The translations under genes were made by a program, and so were the position numbers. Positions 1 through 10,373 of a DNA stretch of 64,000 nucleotides are shown here, in pieces. Each line of letters begins with the position of its first letter. Position 1 is the stretch's first letter. Origin of the DNA: Corynebacterium sp. HMSC08A12 (GTDB taxonomy: Bacteria > Actinomycetota > Actinomycetes > Mycobacteriales > Mycobacteriaceae); assembly GCF_001807485.1 (NCBI RefSeq), contig NZ_KV789173.1, forward strand, positions 62,001 through 126,000. The letters are read 5' to 3'. The notes below the pieces were generated by a model. That model was given only the letters and a program-made list of their open reading frames with translations. It was not told the DNA's origin and did no database searches.

Positions 1-144
1 TGGAACGCCTGGCAGGCGCTCCTGGGTAACTCCTACCTGTGGTGGACAATCTTGGCCCTGTTAGTGATGACGGTTCGCCTCGCGCTTTACCACGGCAAGA
101 CTTCCGACAAGACCCCAGTCTCTGAGGCAAGCGCCGGAGCTTAA
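1..144 (+). CDS. C-terminal end of a membrane protein (partial)
   Basis: Reading frame 1 is open from the first base and stops with TAA at 142-144, giving the last 47 residues of a protein whose start lies outside the window. The tail has one hydrophobic stretch (YLWWTILALLVMTVRLAL, about residues 12-29) followed by a polar, probably cytoplasmic end. This fits the last transmembrane helix of a transporter or other polytopic protein, but there is too little to name a family. It converges on the serine dehydratase gene, and a hairpin lies between the two stops. Confidence 0.6.
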   Translation, partial: WNAWQALLGNSYLWWTILALLVMTVRLALYHGKTSDKTPVSEASAGA

Positions 145-146
145 GA

Positions 147-175
147 GGCTTAAGGGGGGTTTAGGGATTTAAGCC
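147..175. terminator. Hairpin between convergent genes
   Basis: GGCTTAA at 147-153 pairs perfectly with TTAAGCC at 169-175 around a G-rich loop. It sits just after the stop at 144 and before the stop of the convergent sdaA at 184. Placement suggests a shared terminator, although there is no long T-run on either side. Confidence 0.5.
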
Positions 176-183
176 CCTTGCCT

Positions 184-1665
184 TTAGCACTCCGGCACGT
201 TGACGGAGACGTTCGTCGCTAACCCGCCGCCGGCCGTTTCCTTGTACTTCTCGGACATGTCCCTGCCGGTCTGCCGCATGGTCTCAATGACTTCATCAAG
301 GGTGACGTGATGGTCCCCGTCGCCGCGCATCGCCATCTTGGCGGCGTTGATGGCCTTGCCCGCACTGATGGCGTTTCTTTCGATGCACGGGATCTGCACC
401 AATCCCCCAATGGGGTCACAGGTGAGCCCCAGCGAATGCTCCATCGCAATCTCCGCCGCGTTCGCCACCTGCCGCGGAGACCCTCCCAGCACCTCCGCCA
501 GCCCGGCGGCGGCCATGGAGGCCGCAGAGCCGACCTCGCCCTGGCAGCCGACCTCCGCGCCGGAGATGCTGGCGCGCTCCTTGTACAACGAACCAACCGC
601 GCCTGCGGCCAGCAGGAAGCGCCGGTTCACCTGGAAGGGGTCCTGCTTGCCGGCGGGCGTGAACTCGCGGGCGTAGAACATCACGGCGGGGATGATTCCC
701 GCGGCGCCATTCGTCGGCGCGGTGACCACCCGCCCACCAGCTGCGTTCTCCTCGTTTACCGCCAAGGCGATCAGGTTTACCCAGTCCTCGGAGAACTCGG
801 CAGTGCGGTGCGGGTCCTCCTCCATCAGCTGGTCGTACCAGCGCTTCGCGCGACGGCGAACCATCAAGGCTCCGGGCAGCACTCCGGCGAAGGTTACTCC
901 GCGCTTGGCGCAATCCTGCATGGCCTGGGCGATGGCATCCAGGTTCGCATCGATCTGCTCGTCGGTGCGCAGCGACTGCTCGCAGCGCCGCTGCACCTCC
1001 CCCAGGCTGATGCCCGCGTGCTCCGCCAGGGAGATCAGCTTGTCACCGGACTCGAACAGCCACTGCCCGCTGAGCTCGTCCAGGGTGGGGACTTCCTCCT
1101 CGGTACGGATGAAGCCACCGCCAATGGAGTAAAAAGTCTGCTTCAGCGGCTCCGACAGGCCACTGACCACGAACGTCATGGCATTCGTGTGAATCGAACG
1201 GCGCACGGTCGGCCGCAGCACAATGTCTTCGAAACCGCAGGTGACGGGCAGGCTCTTATCGCCCGCCAGATAAATGGTGCGAGTCTGGCGGATCTCATCC
1301 AGCCGGGACTGCATGTAATCCGGATCGACCTGCGCCGGATCGGCGCCGTCCAGGCCCAGCAGGCAGGCTCCCAGCGTGCCGTGTCCGGCACCCGTAGCGG
1401 CTAGCGAGCCATACAGGACAACGCTGATGCTCAGCGGGTGTTCACCCTCATCGGGCAGGCTCACCACGTCGGCCAGCTTGTCGGAGCCCAGCGGGCGCAG
1501 CCCCTCCTCGGTTGCTGAGTCGGCGGCGCGGGGAGACGTGGCGTCATCCCCCAAAAATGCCTTGACCCGGCGCGCGAAGGACAGTCCCGCGCGCATCGGC
1601 CCGACGGTGTGCGAAGAAGACGGGCCGACGCCGATCTGGAAGAGGTCGAAAACGCTGACAGTCAT
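184..1665 (-). CDS. sdaA: L-serine dehydratase, single-chain iron-sulfur type
   Basis: Converts L-serine to pyruvate and ammonia in the cytoplasm using a 4Fe-4S cluster. The 493-residue protein has the fused layout of the family: an N-terminal beta domain starting with the [20 protein letters not shown] signature, then an alpha domain. Cysteines expected to bind the cluster are in [17 protein letters not shown] and QIPCIERNA. It is longer than E. coli SdaA because of a polar insertion at about residues 40-70 ([14 protein letters not shown]). The ATG at 1663-1665 begins directly before the conserved N-terminus. The next gene upstream on the same strand ends 28 bp away, so co-transcription is possible. 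Confidence 0.95.
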   Translation of the reverse strand: MTVSVFDLFQIGVGPSSSHTVGPMRAGLSFARRVKAFLGDDATSPRAADSATEEGLRPLGSDKLADVVSLPDEGEHPLSISVVLYGSLAATGAGHGTLGACLLGLDGADPAQVDPDYMQSRLDEIRQTRTIYLAGDKSLPVTCGFEDIVLRPTVRRSIHTNAMTFVVSGLSEPLKQTFYSIGGGFIRTEEEVPTLDELSGQWLFESGDKLISLAEHAGISLGEVQRRCEQSLRTDEQIDANLDAIAQAMQDCAKRGVTFAGVLPGALMVRRRAKRWYDQLMEEDPHRTAEFSEDWVNLIALAVNEENAAGGRVVTAPTNGAAGIIPAVMFYAREFTPAGKQDPFQVNRRFLLAAGAVGSLYKERASISGAEVGCQGEVGSAASMAAAGLAEVLGGSPRQVANAAEIAMEHSLGLTCDPIGGLVQIPCIERNAISAGKAINAAKMAMRGDGDHHVTLDEVIETMRQTGRDMSEKYKETAGGGLATNVSVNVPEC

Positions 1666-1693
1666 AGTGGTGTTAAGGGGGCGAGACTACGGG

Positions 1694-2023
1694 CTAGTTA
1701 TTCTCGACGCGGAACTCGGCCATGCGGTCCCACTCGGTCTTGCCTGGGATCTTCGTGTTGATGATCTCCGGGGTCTCCAACAGGTACTTCGGCATCTCGT
1801 CGCAGGCGCGCTTGAAGTGCTCGGACTCTACGTGGGCGACGTCGGCATCGTCCTGGAAAGCCTCGATCAGCAGGTACTCGTTTGCGTTCTCCGGGTCGCG
1901 GAACCAGTCGAAGAAGATGTTGCCTTCCTCGGCGCGGGTGGCCTCGGTAAACCAGGAGACCTCCTGCAGGAAGTTGTCGGCGAACTCGGGGCGGACCTTG
2001 TACTTAACGTTGATAAGGATCAT
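1694..2023 (-). CDS. Antibiotic biosynthesis monooxygenase (ABM) fold protein
   Basis: This 109-residue protein has the size and pattern of the dimeric ferredoxin-like ABM family (YgiN-like quinol monooxygenases): an opening beta strand ILINVKYKVRPE, a central FFDWFRDPEN-EYLLIEAFQD section, and the conserved histidine in ESEHFKRA. Such proteins oxidise quinol-like or reactive small molecules, and the substrate here cannot be told. I chose the ATG at 2023 because it begins the first beta strand; the frame runs further upstream to 2095, but that extension has no family features. Its neighbour sdaA lies on the same strand, 28 bp downstream. Confidence 0.75.
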   Translation of the reverse strand: MILINVKYKVRPEFADNFLQEVSWFTEATRAEEGNIFFDWFRDPENANEYLLIEAFQDDADVAHVESEHFKRACDEMPKYLLETPEIINTKIPGKTEWDRMAEFRVENN

Positions 2024-2113
2024 GGTGCCCCACCCTACGCTGTGCACCCGAGTGTTGGCAGATGCCCAGCTGACCCGACATGCCCGTCCCTGCACTCGGT
2101 ACTGCCTCCGGCC

Positions 2114-3967
2114 CTAGCCGTTGTCCACGCCGACTTCCTTCTCCGGGCCTTGCGATTCCATCGCCTCGTCCAGCTGCTCACGAAGCTCCTCGGCGCGCTG
2201 CGGGTTGAAGTCCCTCCCGCCGACCATCGCCAGCATCCCGTCCAGCACGCTGTTGCCGTAGTTGTGCCCGTGGCCGTTCGGCACGTTGGCCGCAACCGGG
2301 AGGTCCATGGTGACCTGCCAGAAGGTAACAAACGGGATCCAGGACATAGACGGCGAGCGGTCAAAGCCGGCCGGTTCCTTCAGCCAATCGGGTTCCTGGG
2401 CGATCAGCGACGGCGACCACCACACCACCGGGTCCGAAGGGTGCTGGATAAACAGGATTCGCGGTTGGTGCCACCCGGCGCGCGAGGTCAGGTCTTCTTC
2501 TCGACGCCACCGCCAGATCTCATCGGAGTTCTCCGCAAAGCGGACATTCAGCCCGCCCGCGTATTCCGCAGACACTTGCGGCGAGCCGGGGTCTCGCCGA
2601 TCCACCAGGTCGTGCCACAGCTTGTTTGAGTTCGGTGGCCCCACCCACAGCAGGCCATCCACGCTAGAGACGATGTCGCGCACGCCAGAGAATGCCCCGC
2701 TGCCCGCGTTGGTGCCCAGCGATTCGCCGTAGACGTACAGCTTCGGGCGGTCGTTCTCCGGCAGGGTGTGCCACCAGTCCACGATGGTGGAGACCAGCGC
2801 CTCTCCCGCGTCTTCCACGCGCTGCTGGTCAGCGATGAACTGCACGCCACTGGGCAGGTAGGAGTACTGGGCGGAGGCGATCGCGGAATCGCCGTCGAAC
2901 ATCAGCTCGAAGGCCTGGGCGGCCGTGGGGTTCACCCACCCGGTGCCGGTCGCGGGCACCACGAGCAACGCCTCGCGGTCCTTCGCGCCCGTCCGCTTCA
3001 ACTCCTCGACTACGCTTTCCGCCCGGGCTTTATCCGTATCCTCTGCACCGTTTTCCAGGCTGGCGTACACACGGATGGGTTCCTTGCTGGGCCGGCCGGT
3101 CAGCTCTTCCAACTCGTCCTTGTACAGCCCCAAGCCGACGAACCTAGTGCCGAAGGCCCCCAGGTCCTCCCACTTGTTGGGCGACTGCGGGCTACCGGAG
3201 CGCTCCGGCACCTGGGGTTGCACCAGGTCTTCCCGAATCTCCTGATCCCGGACCGAAAACACCCGTTCGGTGGCGCTGACAACCGTGCCGGGAACGACGG
3301 TATCCACCAGGAAAAGCACGGCCATGCCGACGGCCAGCCAGGCGAACAGCGGGCGGGTAACCCCACCCAAGCGGCGCCCCACGGGGCCATCTTCCAAGGC
3401 CTCGATCAGCCACAGCAGACCTTTGCCCACCAGCACGATCAGCGTCCACAGTCCGATGCCGATGGGCAGCACCAGCAGGAACTCGGCCGCCGTATAAGCC
3501 TCCGCGTCCATCAAATGTGCCAACTCTCGTTGCCAGCGCACGGCGAAGGAAACCCACACAAGTAGTGCCAAGATCACGACGGCCACGAAGCCAATCTCCA
3601 GGCCATTCTTCAGCTTCCGCATCCCTCGGTCGCTGAGCTCCAGCTTATGCTGTAGCTTCTCTAGCAGCCCCAGGGCCTTGCGGCGGCCCCGTCCCATGGG
3701 CTCGTTGAAGCGCCGTTGCAGGAAGGCTTCCCACAACCAGTGGAGGAACACACCAACGGTATAGCCGGTGCCGCCGGAGATACCTGCGACCACGCCCTGA
3801 AACAGCCAGTCGCGCGGCAGCAGCGAAGGCGTGAGCGAAGCCGCGAACAGCAGCGCACCGACGATCACACCACCGGGGTCCACGTGGGCCTCCCACTGAT
3901 CCCTAGCGGCGCTTAGCTTCCCAGTGATTTCCTCCTCTGCGGCGGAGGCGACATCAGCTATCTTCAA
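2114..3967 (-). CDS. Membrane-anchored alpha/beta hydrolase (Abhydrolase_9 family)
   Basis: A 617-residue protein with an N-terminal membrane part and a C-terminal hydrolase. Hydrophobic segments at roughly residues 35-80, 130-190 and 205-235 match the Abhydrolase_9_N region, including the family-typical SLTPSLLPRDWLFQG stretch. The C-terminal half holds the nucleophile elbow GESLGTNAG and a late histidine in NGHGHNYG. The natural substrate of the family is unknown; an envelope lipid or ester is a guess. The start is a TTG at 3965-3967, overlapping the end of the ABC-F gene by 14 bp, so the two genes are probably translationally coupled. Confidence 0.85.
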   Translation of the reverse strand: MKIADVASAAEEEITGKLSAARDQWEAHVDPGGVIVGALLFAASLTPSLLPRDWLFQGVVAGISGGTGYTVGVFLHWLWEAFLQRRFNEPMGRGRRKALGLLEKLQHKLELSDRGMRKLKNGLEIGFVAVVILALLVWVSFAVRWQRELAHLMDAEAYTAAEFLLVLPIGIGLWTLIVLVGKGLLWLIEALEDGPVGRRLGGVTRPLFAWLAVGMAVLFLVDTVVPGTVVSATERVFSVRDQEIREDLVQPQVPERSGSPQSPNKWEDLGAFGTRFVGLGLYKDELEELTGRPSKEPIRVYASLENGAEDTDKARAESVVEELKRTGAKDREALLVVPATGTGWVNPTAAQAFELMFDGDSAIASAQYSYLPSGVQFIADQQRVEDAGEALVSTIVDWWHTLPENDRPKLYVYGESLGTNAGSGAFSGVRDIVSSVDGLLWVGPPNSNKLWHDLVDRRDPGSPQVSAEYAGGLNVRFAENSDEIWRWRREEDLTSRAGWHQPRILFIQHPSDPVVWWSPSLIAQEPDWLKEPAGFDRSPSMSWIPFVTFWQVTMDLPVAANVPNGHGHNYGNSVLDGMLAMVGGRDFNPQRAEELREQLDEAMESQGPEKEVGVDNG

Positions 3968-5816
3968 GCTTCTCCCCGATCTCCAGCCACTGCATCTCCA
4001 GCTCGCCGTGTTCTTCCTGGTTGGCCTTCAGATCCTTATCCAGCGCGGCTAGCTCGTCAGTCACGGGCTCGCCGGTAGCTGCCTTTTCCGCCACCTCGTT
4101 CATTTTCTCGTGGATGGAATTGATCTTCTGCTCGATCTTGGCCATCTTCCTTTCCAGCGCACTCATTTCCTTGGTGAGTGTGTGGACTTCCTTGGCGCCG
4201 AGGCTGGGGCGTCCAGAAGAAGTAGCGCCAGAACCGGTGGCGCCGGAGCTACCAGAACCAGAATCCGCAGCGTCGAAGGTCAGAGTGTTCTTGCGCCCCT
4301 CATCGCTGGCCTCCTGCTTGCGGCGCTCCAGGTACTGCTCGATGCCGCCGGGCAGGTTCGTCAGCCGCCCATCGCCGAACAGCGCCCAGGTGGAATCGCA
4401 GATGCGCTCGATCAGGTAACGGTCGTGGGAAATCACCACGAGCGTGCCGGGCCATTCGTCCAACAGGCTTTCCAGCTCCTGCAGGGTGTCGATGTCCAGG
4501 TCGTTCGTCGGCTCATCCAGCAGCAACACGTTTGGCTCGGCCATCAGCACGCGGGTCAGCTGCAGGCGGCGCTTCTCGCCACCCGACAGGTCCCCGATGG
4601 GCGTACGCTGGCGCTTCGCGCTGAAGCCCAGCCGCTCGGCCAGCTGGGAGGCGCTGATCTCCTTGTCGCCGAAGGTCACGTAACTGGCGATATCCTCGAC
4701 AGACTCAATCAGGCGCTTCGTGGGGTCCAGGTCGTCCAGCTCCTGTCGCAGCCAGCCCAAACGCACGGTCTTGCCCTCGACGCGGCGCCCCTGCTCCAGC
4801 GGCGCCTCGCCCGCCAGGGTGCGCAGCAGGGTCGTCTTGCCGGAACCGTTCACCCCCACCAGGCCGATGCGCTCGCCGGGACCCAAACGCCAGGTCAGGT
4901 CCTCTACCAGGGTGCGCCCGTCCGGGGTGGCGATGCGCGCGTTCTCCAGCTCGATGACCTTCTTGCCCTGGCGGCGCGCTGAGAAGCTCATCAGCTCCAC
5001 CTTGTTGCGCATCGGCGGCACGTCGGCGATCAGGGATTCCGCGGCCTCGATGCGGTAGCGCGGCTTCGAGGTTCGCGCGGGCGCCCCGCGGCGTAGCCAC
5101 GCCAACTCCTTGCGCGCGAGGTTCTGGCGGCGCTGCTCGGCCGCGTCCGCCTGCCGGGCGCGCTCGGCGCGGGCGAAAGTCCAGTCGTTGTAGCCACCCT
5201 CATAGACGTCCACCGCGCCGTCGTGCACCTCCCAGGTGTGGTTGGCGACGGTATCCAGGAACCAGCGGTCGTGGGTGACCACAACCAGCGCAGTGTTGCG
5301 CCCCAGCAGGTGCTCGGCCAGCCACTGCACGCCTTCGACGTCCAGGTGGTTGGTCGGCTCGTCGAGGATCAGCAGGTCCAGATCCTGCACCAACGCGGCG
5401 GCCAGGCCGGTTCGGCGGCGCTCGCCACCGGACAGCGAGTGCACGGGAGTATCCAGCCCCAGCCGGGCGATGTCCAGCCCGTTGAGTACGCTACGCACCT
5501 TCGGGTCGCCGGCCCATTCGTATTCCTGCAGACCCAGCGGTTCTAGCACTGCCCCGGCGACAGTCATGTCTTCCGGCGCGTCGCGCAACACGTCCTGGGT
5601 GACCATGGCCATGCGCAGGTCGTTGTTGTGGCTTACGCGCCCGGAGTCCGGCTCGTCCTTCCGGCTCAGGATGTTCAGCAGGGTGGACTTGCCACCGCCG
5701 TTGAGCCCGACCACGCCGATGCGGTCGTTGCTATCTACTCCGAGGCTCACGTCGTCGAGCAGGGTCTTGAGCCCATAGCTCTTCGAGACTTTTTCTAGGT
5801 TGATGAGGTTACTCAA
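3954..5816 (-). CDS. ABC-F family ATPase (Uup/EttA-like)
   Basis: A 620-residue soluble protein with two ABC ATPase domains and no membrane segment. Domain 1 has Walker A GLNGGGKST, signature LSGGERRR and Walker B LLILDEPTNHLD. Domain 2 has GVNGSGKTT, LSGGEKRR and LLLDEPTNDLD. After about residue 535 comes a polar linker and a coiled coil (KEMSALERKMAKIEQKI and onward) like the C-terminal domain of Uup. ABC-F proteins act on the ribosome; this may be a housekeeping factor or a ribosome-protection protein, and sequence alone does not decide. The TTG start at 5814-5816 follows a GGGAAG ribosome site and overlaps the ispE stop by 8 bp. Confidence 0.92.
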   Translation of the reverse strand: MSNLINLEKVSKSYGLKTLLDDVSLGVDSNDRIGVVGLNGGGKSTLLNILSRKDEPDSGRVSHNNDLRMAMVTQDVLRDAPEDMTVAGAVLEPLGLQEYEWAGDPKVRSVLNGLDIARLGLDTPVHSLSGGERRRTGLAAALVQDLDLLILDEPTNHLDVEGVQWLAEHLLGRNTALVVVTHDRWFLDTVANHTWEVHDGAVDVYEGGYNDWTFARAERARQADAAEQRRQNLARKELAWLRRGAPARTSKPRYRIEAAESLIADVPPMRNKVELMSFSARRQGKKVIELENARIATPDGRTLVEDLTWRLGPGERIGLVGVNGSGKTTLLRTLAGEAPLEQGRRVEGKTVRLGWLRQELDDLDPTKRLIESVEDIASYVTFGDKEISASQLAERLGFSAKRQRTPIGDLSGGEKRRLQLTRVLMAEPNVLLLDEPTNDLDIDTLQELESLLDEWPGTLVVISHDRYLIERICDSTWALFGDGRLTNLPGGIEQYLERRKQEASDEGRKNTLTFDAADSGSGSSGATGSGATSSGRPSLGAKEVHTLTKEMSALERKMAKIEQKINSIHEKMNEVAEKAATGEPVTDELAALDKDLKANQEEHGELEMQWLEIGEKLEDS

Positions 5817-6894
5817 GTACTTCTTCCCTTTTTATGACGCCCGCAGCCGCAGCTGGGGAACTCGTCGTCATCGTGGAGCTGGCTTTCCCGGCCACGCTAA
5901 CGGCTGTCGCGACCTCCACCGCGTCGTCAGCGGATGCGCACAGCATGGCGACTGTGGGCCCAGAGCCGGAGACGATTGCGGCGATGGCGCCGGCCTCCTC
6001 GGCGGCCTTCAGGGTCTCGCGCAGGCTGGGCAGCAGGCTGATGGCCGGGGCCTGCAGGTCGTTAACCAGCAGCTTTCCCACTTCTTCCGGGTTTCCTGTC
6101 CGCAGGGCTGCGATCAGCCCCTCAGGGCTTCCAGCTCGCGCGGCCTTGGGGCTGGCCTCCGAGGCAGCGGCGCGCTGCTGGTCCAGCTGTCTAAACACCT
6201 CCGGGGTGGATAGGCCGCGCTTGTCGGTGGCGATGGCCCAGTGATAGGTGCCCGTAGCGATGACGGGCATGAGGTTTTCCCCTTTGCCTGTGCCGCGGGC
6301 CGTGCCGCCGAGCAGGCAGAAGGGCACGTCGGCGCCCAGGTCGGCTGCGATGCCGGACAATTGTGCGCCGTCCGGGCGGCGCGGGGAACGCAGGTCCGGG
6401 AAGTACAGCTCTGTCGCCGCAACCAGCGCGGCTGCCGCATCCGCCGATCCCCCGGCCATTCCGCCGGCAACGGGAATTCCCTTGTCGATGTGGATGTGCA
6501 CGGGTTCGTCGGCCCAGGGGACGTGCGCGTCTCGTGCCAGTTTCTGGATTGCAGCGACGGCCTTCCACGCCAGGTTGCTGGAATCCTGTGGCACCAGGTG
6601 ACTGTCGAAGCCGGAGACACTCCAGGTGCACGGCGCCGCGTCGGCGGCCTCCTGCGCAACTTCGGCCTCTCGTACAGCTTCGGCATCATGTGCGTCCTGC
6701 GCACCTTGTGCATCCCGCAGCGCGACGGTGACCTCTTCCTTCAGCGAGACGGCCTGAAAGATCGTGTCAAGCTCGTGGTATCCGTCCTCCCGGGCCGGCC
6801 CCACGCCGAGATGCAGGTTCACCTTGCCGTGCGCACTAGCTGTGACGGAGCGGTACTGGGGCTCCTGCGGACCGAAGATGTGGGAAACAGTCAT
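5809..6894 (-). CDS. ispE: 4-diphosphocytidyl-2-C-methyl-D-erythritol kinase
   Basis: GHMP-type kinase of the MEP (non-mevalonate) isoprenoid pathway, phosphorylating CDP-methylerythritol. The N-terminal [14 protein letters not shown] and the ATP-binding loop [19 protein letters not shown] are diagnostic, and [10 protein letters not shown] is the C-terminal GHMP motif. At 361 residues it is about 50 longer than usual. Part of the excess is a low-complexity Ala/Asp/Glu stretch at about residues 62-88 between two beta strands. The gene overlaps ksgA upstream by 4 bp (6891-6894) and the ABC-F start by 8 bp, forming a ksgA-ispE-ABC-F-hydrolase unit. The ksgA-ispE pairing is common in actinobacteria. 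Confidence 0.95.
   Translation of the reverse strand: MTVSHIFGPQEPQYRSVTASAHGKVNLHLGVGPAREDGYHELDTIFQAVSLKEEVTVALRDAQGAQDAHDAEAVREAEVAQEAADAAPCTWSVSGFDSHLVPQDSSNLAWKAVAAIQKLARDAHVPWADEPVHIHIDKGIPVAGGMAGGSADAAAALVAATELYFPDLRSPRRPDGAQLSGIAADLGADVPFCLLGGTARGTGKGENLMPVIATGTYHWAIATDKRGLSTPEVFRQLDQQRAAASEASPKAARAGSPEGLIAALRTGNPEEVGKLLVNDLQAPAISLLPSLRETLKAAEEAGAIAAIVSGSGPTVAMLCASADDAVEVATAVSVAGKASSTMTTSSPAAAAGVIKREEVLE
5825..5841 (-). repeat. GGCGTCA motif copy, A-rich tail
   Basis: On the minus strand this reads GGCGTCATAAAAAGGGA. It lies inside the 3' end of ispE, and its A-rich tail runs into the ribosome site of the ABC-F gene. It is one of the dispersed copies described in the findings. Confidence 0.55.
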
Positions 6895-7841
6895 TGCGCA
6901 CCCCTCAGCGAAGCCACGGCCAGCTGCACGAACTGTTCCGTCGAGAGCTTCTCACCGCGAAGGGTCGGGTCGATCCCCGCGCTTCGCAGCGCATCTTCGG
7001 CCGCCTGGCCGCTGCCGAAGTGGCCGGAAAGGGCGGCGCGCAGCGTCTTGCGGCGCTGCAGGAAGGCGGCGTCTGCCAGAGCGAAGACCTCGCGGCGCAG
7101 CTGCTCGGCATCCAGCTGTCCAACACCCTGGTCTGCGTCAAACTGTTCGGCGCCCGACTGCCCGCCGGCCCACGGCTCCGCCCCTTCGGCGTAGCGGTCG
7201 ATGCGCACCAGGCCGGAGTCGATCTTCGGCGCTGGCCAAAAGACGTTCTTGCCGATGGTCGCCGCGCGGGTGACGGAGCCATAGAAACCAGCCTTCACGC
7301 TGGGCACACCATAGATCTTGGATCCGGGAGCGGCGGCCAGACGGTCGGCGACTTCCAGCTGCACCATGACCAGAACGCGGTCGATACTGGGGAACTCCTC
7401 CAGCATATGCAAGAGCACGGGAACGGAGACGTTATAGGGAAGATTCGCCACCAGTGCGGTGGGAAGGGGGCGTCCAGCGTCGGCAAAGTCCTGCGCCGTG
7501 ACCGCCATCGCGTCCTTGAGGATCACCGCCGCATCGGCCTCGCCTGCGCCCTGTTCTTCCAGGGTGGCGGGCAGCTTCGCGGCCAGGCGCGGATCGATCT
7601 CCACGGCGGTAACGCTCGCGCCGGTTTCCAACAGCGCGAGGGTCAAAGAGCCCAGGCCAGGGCCGATCTCCACCACGTTGTCGTCCGCGGTGACATCGGC
7701 GGCCTTGACGATCTTGCGCACCGTGTTGGGGTCGTGGACGAAGTTCTGCCCCAGCTTCTTAGTGGGGTTTAGGTCCAGTTCCTCGGCGAGCTGCCGGATC
7801 TCATTGGGCCCCAGCAGCCGAATCTTCCGTTCATTCACCAT
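6891..7841 (-). CDS. ksgA: 16S rRNA dimethyladenosine transferase
   Basis: Dimethylates the two adjacent adenosines near the 3' end of 16S rRNA during small-subunit assembly. The 316-residue protein has [15 protein letters not shown], the SAM-binding [17 protein letters not shown] (about residues 60-76) and the catalytic [12 protein letters not shown] short Gly/Gln/Asp-rich insertion at about residues 235-255 ([19 protein letters not shown]) is not typical of the family. It lies downstream of rpf2 on the same strand with a 104-bp gap that contains a perfect 22-bp palindrome. Confidence 0.95.
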   Translation of the reverse strand: MVNERKIRLLGPNEIRQLAEELDLNPTKKLGQNFVHDPNTVRKIVKAADVTADDNVVEIGPGLGSLTLALLETGASVTAVEIDPRLAAKLPATLEEQGAGEADAAVILKDAMAVTAQDFADAGRPLPTALVANLPYNVSVPVLLHMLEEFPSIDRVLVMVQLEVADRLAAAPGSKIYGVPSVKAGFYGSVTRAATIGKNVFWPAPKIDSGLVRIDRYAEGAEPWAGGQSGAEQFDADQGVGQLDAEQLRREVFALADAAFLQRRKTLRAALSGHFGSGQAAEDALRSAGIDPTLRGEKLSTEQFVQLAVASLRGAQ

Positions 7842-7890
7842 TCACAGGATAGTCGAGCTGGTGCCCGATAAAAACCGAGGTTGCTGCGCT

Positions 7891-7912
7891 GCTGTGCATA
7901 ACTATGCACAGC
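7891..7912. promoter_or_regulatory. Perfect 22-bp palindrome between rpf2 and ksgA
   Basis: GCTGTGCATA at 7891-7900 and TATGCACAGC at 7903-7912 are exact reverse complements separated by only AC. A two-base loop is too tight for an RNA hairpin of full length and no T-run follows, so a dimeric protein operator is more likely than a terminator. It lies 50-71 bp upstream of the ksgA start. Confidence 0.45.
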
Positions 7913-7945
7913 CATGCTCGGCAGTGCTCGGCAATGGCCTAAGGC

Positions 7946-9160
<1,215 letters not shown>

Positions 9161-9292
9161 TCAACTTCGCCACGTTCTGTGCACGTAGCAACGGGGCGCC
9201 CGAACGCCGATTTTCTCAACTTTTGTCACAATACGATAACGATCCTTGTTAAACAAAGATCCAGACCAAATTGTTCCGCAAATCACAAATAT

Positions 9293-9328
9293 GGGGGTAC
9301 AGCTGCGGTAACAGCAGCCACAACCCCC
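9293..9328 (-). terminator. Nested hairpin in the rpf2-tatD intergenic region
   Basis: The 313-bp gap 9122-9434 has no gene. GGGGGT at 9293-9298 pairs with ACCCCC at 9323-9328, with an inner GCTGC/GCAGC stem. Read on the minus strand it follows tatD and is trailed by ATATTTG, so it may end tatD transcription. The rest of the gap is A+T-rich and must hold the rpf2 promoter. Two GGCGTCA words lie here (9145-9151 minus, 9363-9369 plus). I could not fix a -10/-35 pair or a GlxR/RamA-type site with confidence. Confidence 0.4.
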
Positions 9329-9434
9329 AACATGCATTAATTTCTATACCTTTTCGTTACCTGGCGTCACACCAGAAACAGGAACCTCACTAGCGGAGAC
9401 ACCTGCAGAGATACCGGTAAAACCACAGTGTGCA

Positions 9435-10352
9435 CTAAGCGCCCAGATCGATCCCGTAGAGCCGTTGAGCGTTCGCGGTGACCAGCTCTCCCAGTTCCTG
9501 CGGCGCCATCCCCCGCTGCTCCGCCACGCAGGCGGCGGTGTAGCCAACAAAGGCTGGCTCGTTACGCGCACCCCGGAAAGGCTCAGGGGTCATGTAGGGC
9601 GCATCGGTCTCCACCAGAATCTGTTCCGCCGGGGCAATGCGCGCCGCCTCGCGCAGCTCCTCATTGCGCTTGAAGGTCACGTTTCCTGCGAAAGACAGCA
9701 CGTAGCCGCGATCCAGCGATTCCTTGGCCACGTCCAGCGGGGAGGAAAAGCAGTGCAGGATCACATTCTCCGGCTGCGGCGCGTCGGCGAGCACCCGCAG
9801 CAGGTCGGCATCGGCCTCGCGGTTGTGGATCATCAGGGCCTTGCCAGATTCGCAGGCTAGGTCGATGTGGAAGCGCAGTGCCTCTTCCTGTACCTCGATG
9901 CTCGGGGTTTCCTCCCCGTCTCCTGGATCCTTGCCGATCCAATACGCATCCAGGCCGGTCTCGCCGATGGCCACGCAGCGCGGATGGAAGGCCATCTCGC
10001 GCAAGCGCTCGCGCACTGCCCCCGTCACCGTCTGAGCCTTAGTCGGGTGCACGGCGCAGGCCGCCCACACGCGGTCGTGGAACTCCGCAGCCTGCAGGGC
10101 CTTCTCCGTCTCTTCGATACCGTCGCCGACGGTGCACACGCCGCGTACACCCACGGCACAGGCGCGATCCATAAACTCACCCACCAGTCGGCGGTGATCT
10201 TCCTCCCCAAACGTCCTATCCCCTGCGTCCGACCCCACCACGTCCTGCCGGCGCTGATTCTTCAGCACTGTGGACCACAGGTGGGTATGCGAGTCGAACA
10301 GCGGGACGATCGGCTCGGGCGGAACGGGTGTCGGACGCTTCTTTCTTGCCAT
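9435..10352 (-). CDS. tatD: TatD family metal-dependent deoxyribonuclease
   Basis: Cytoplasmic TIM-barrel hydrolase of the TatD/YcfH family. The 305-residue protein carries the metal ligands in order: FDSHTHLW near the N-terminus, GETGLDAYW in the middle, MIHNREAD, LHCFSS, and VETDAPYMTPEPFRG near the end. I chose the ATG at 10350-10352 because AGGG lies 8 bases upstream; an in-frame GTG two codons earlier is less well placed. In other actinobacteria tatD sits between metG and rpf2/ksgA, which roughly matches the order here. Confidence 0.92.
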   Translation of the reverse strand: MARKKRPTPVPPEPIVPLFDSHTHLWSTVLKNQRRQDVVGSDAGDRTFGEEDHRRLVGEFMDRACAVGVRGVCTVGDGIEETEKALQAAEFHDRVWAACAVHPTKAQTVTGAVRERLREMAFHPRCVAIGETGLDAYWIGKDPGDGEETPSIEVQEEALRFHIDLACESGKALMIHNREADADLLRVLADAPQPENVILHCFSSPLDVAKESLDRGYVLSFAGNVTFKRNEELREAARIAPAEQILVETDAPYMTPEPFRGARNEPAFVGYTAACVAEQRGMAPQELGELVTANAQRLYGIDLGA

Positions 10353-10373
10353 GCCCACTACCCTAGCGCTCCT

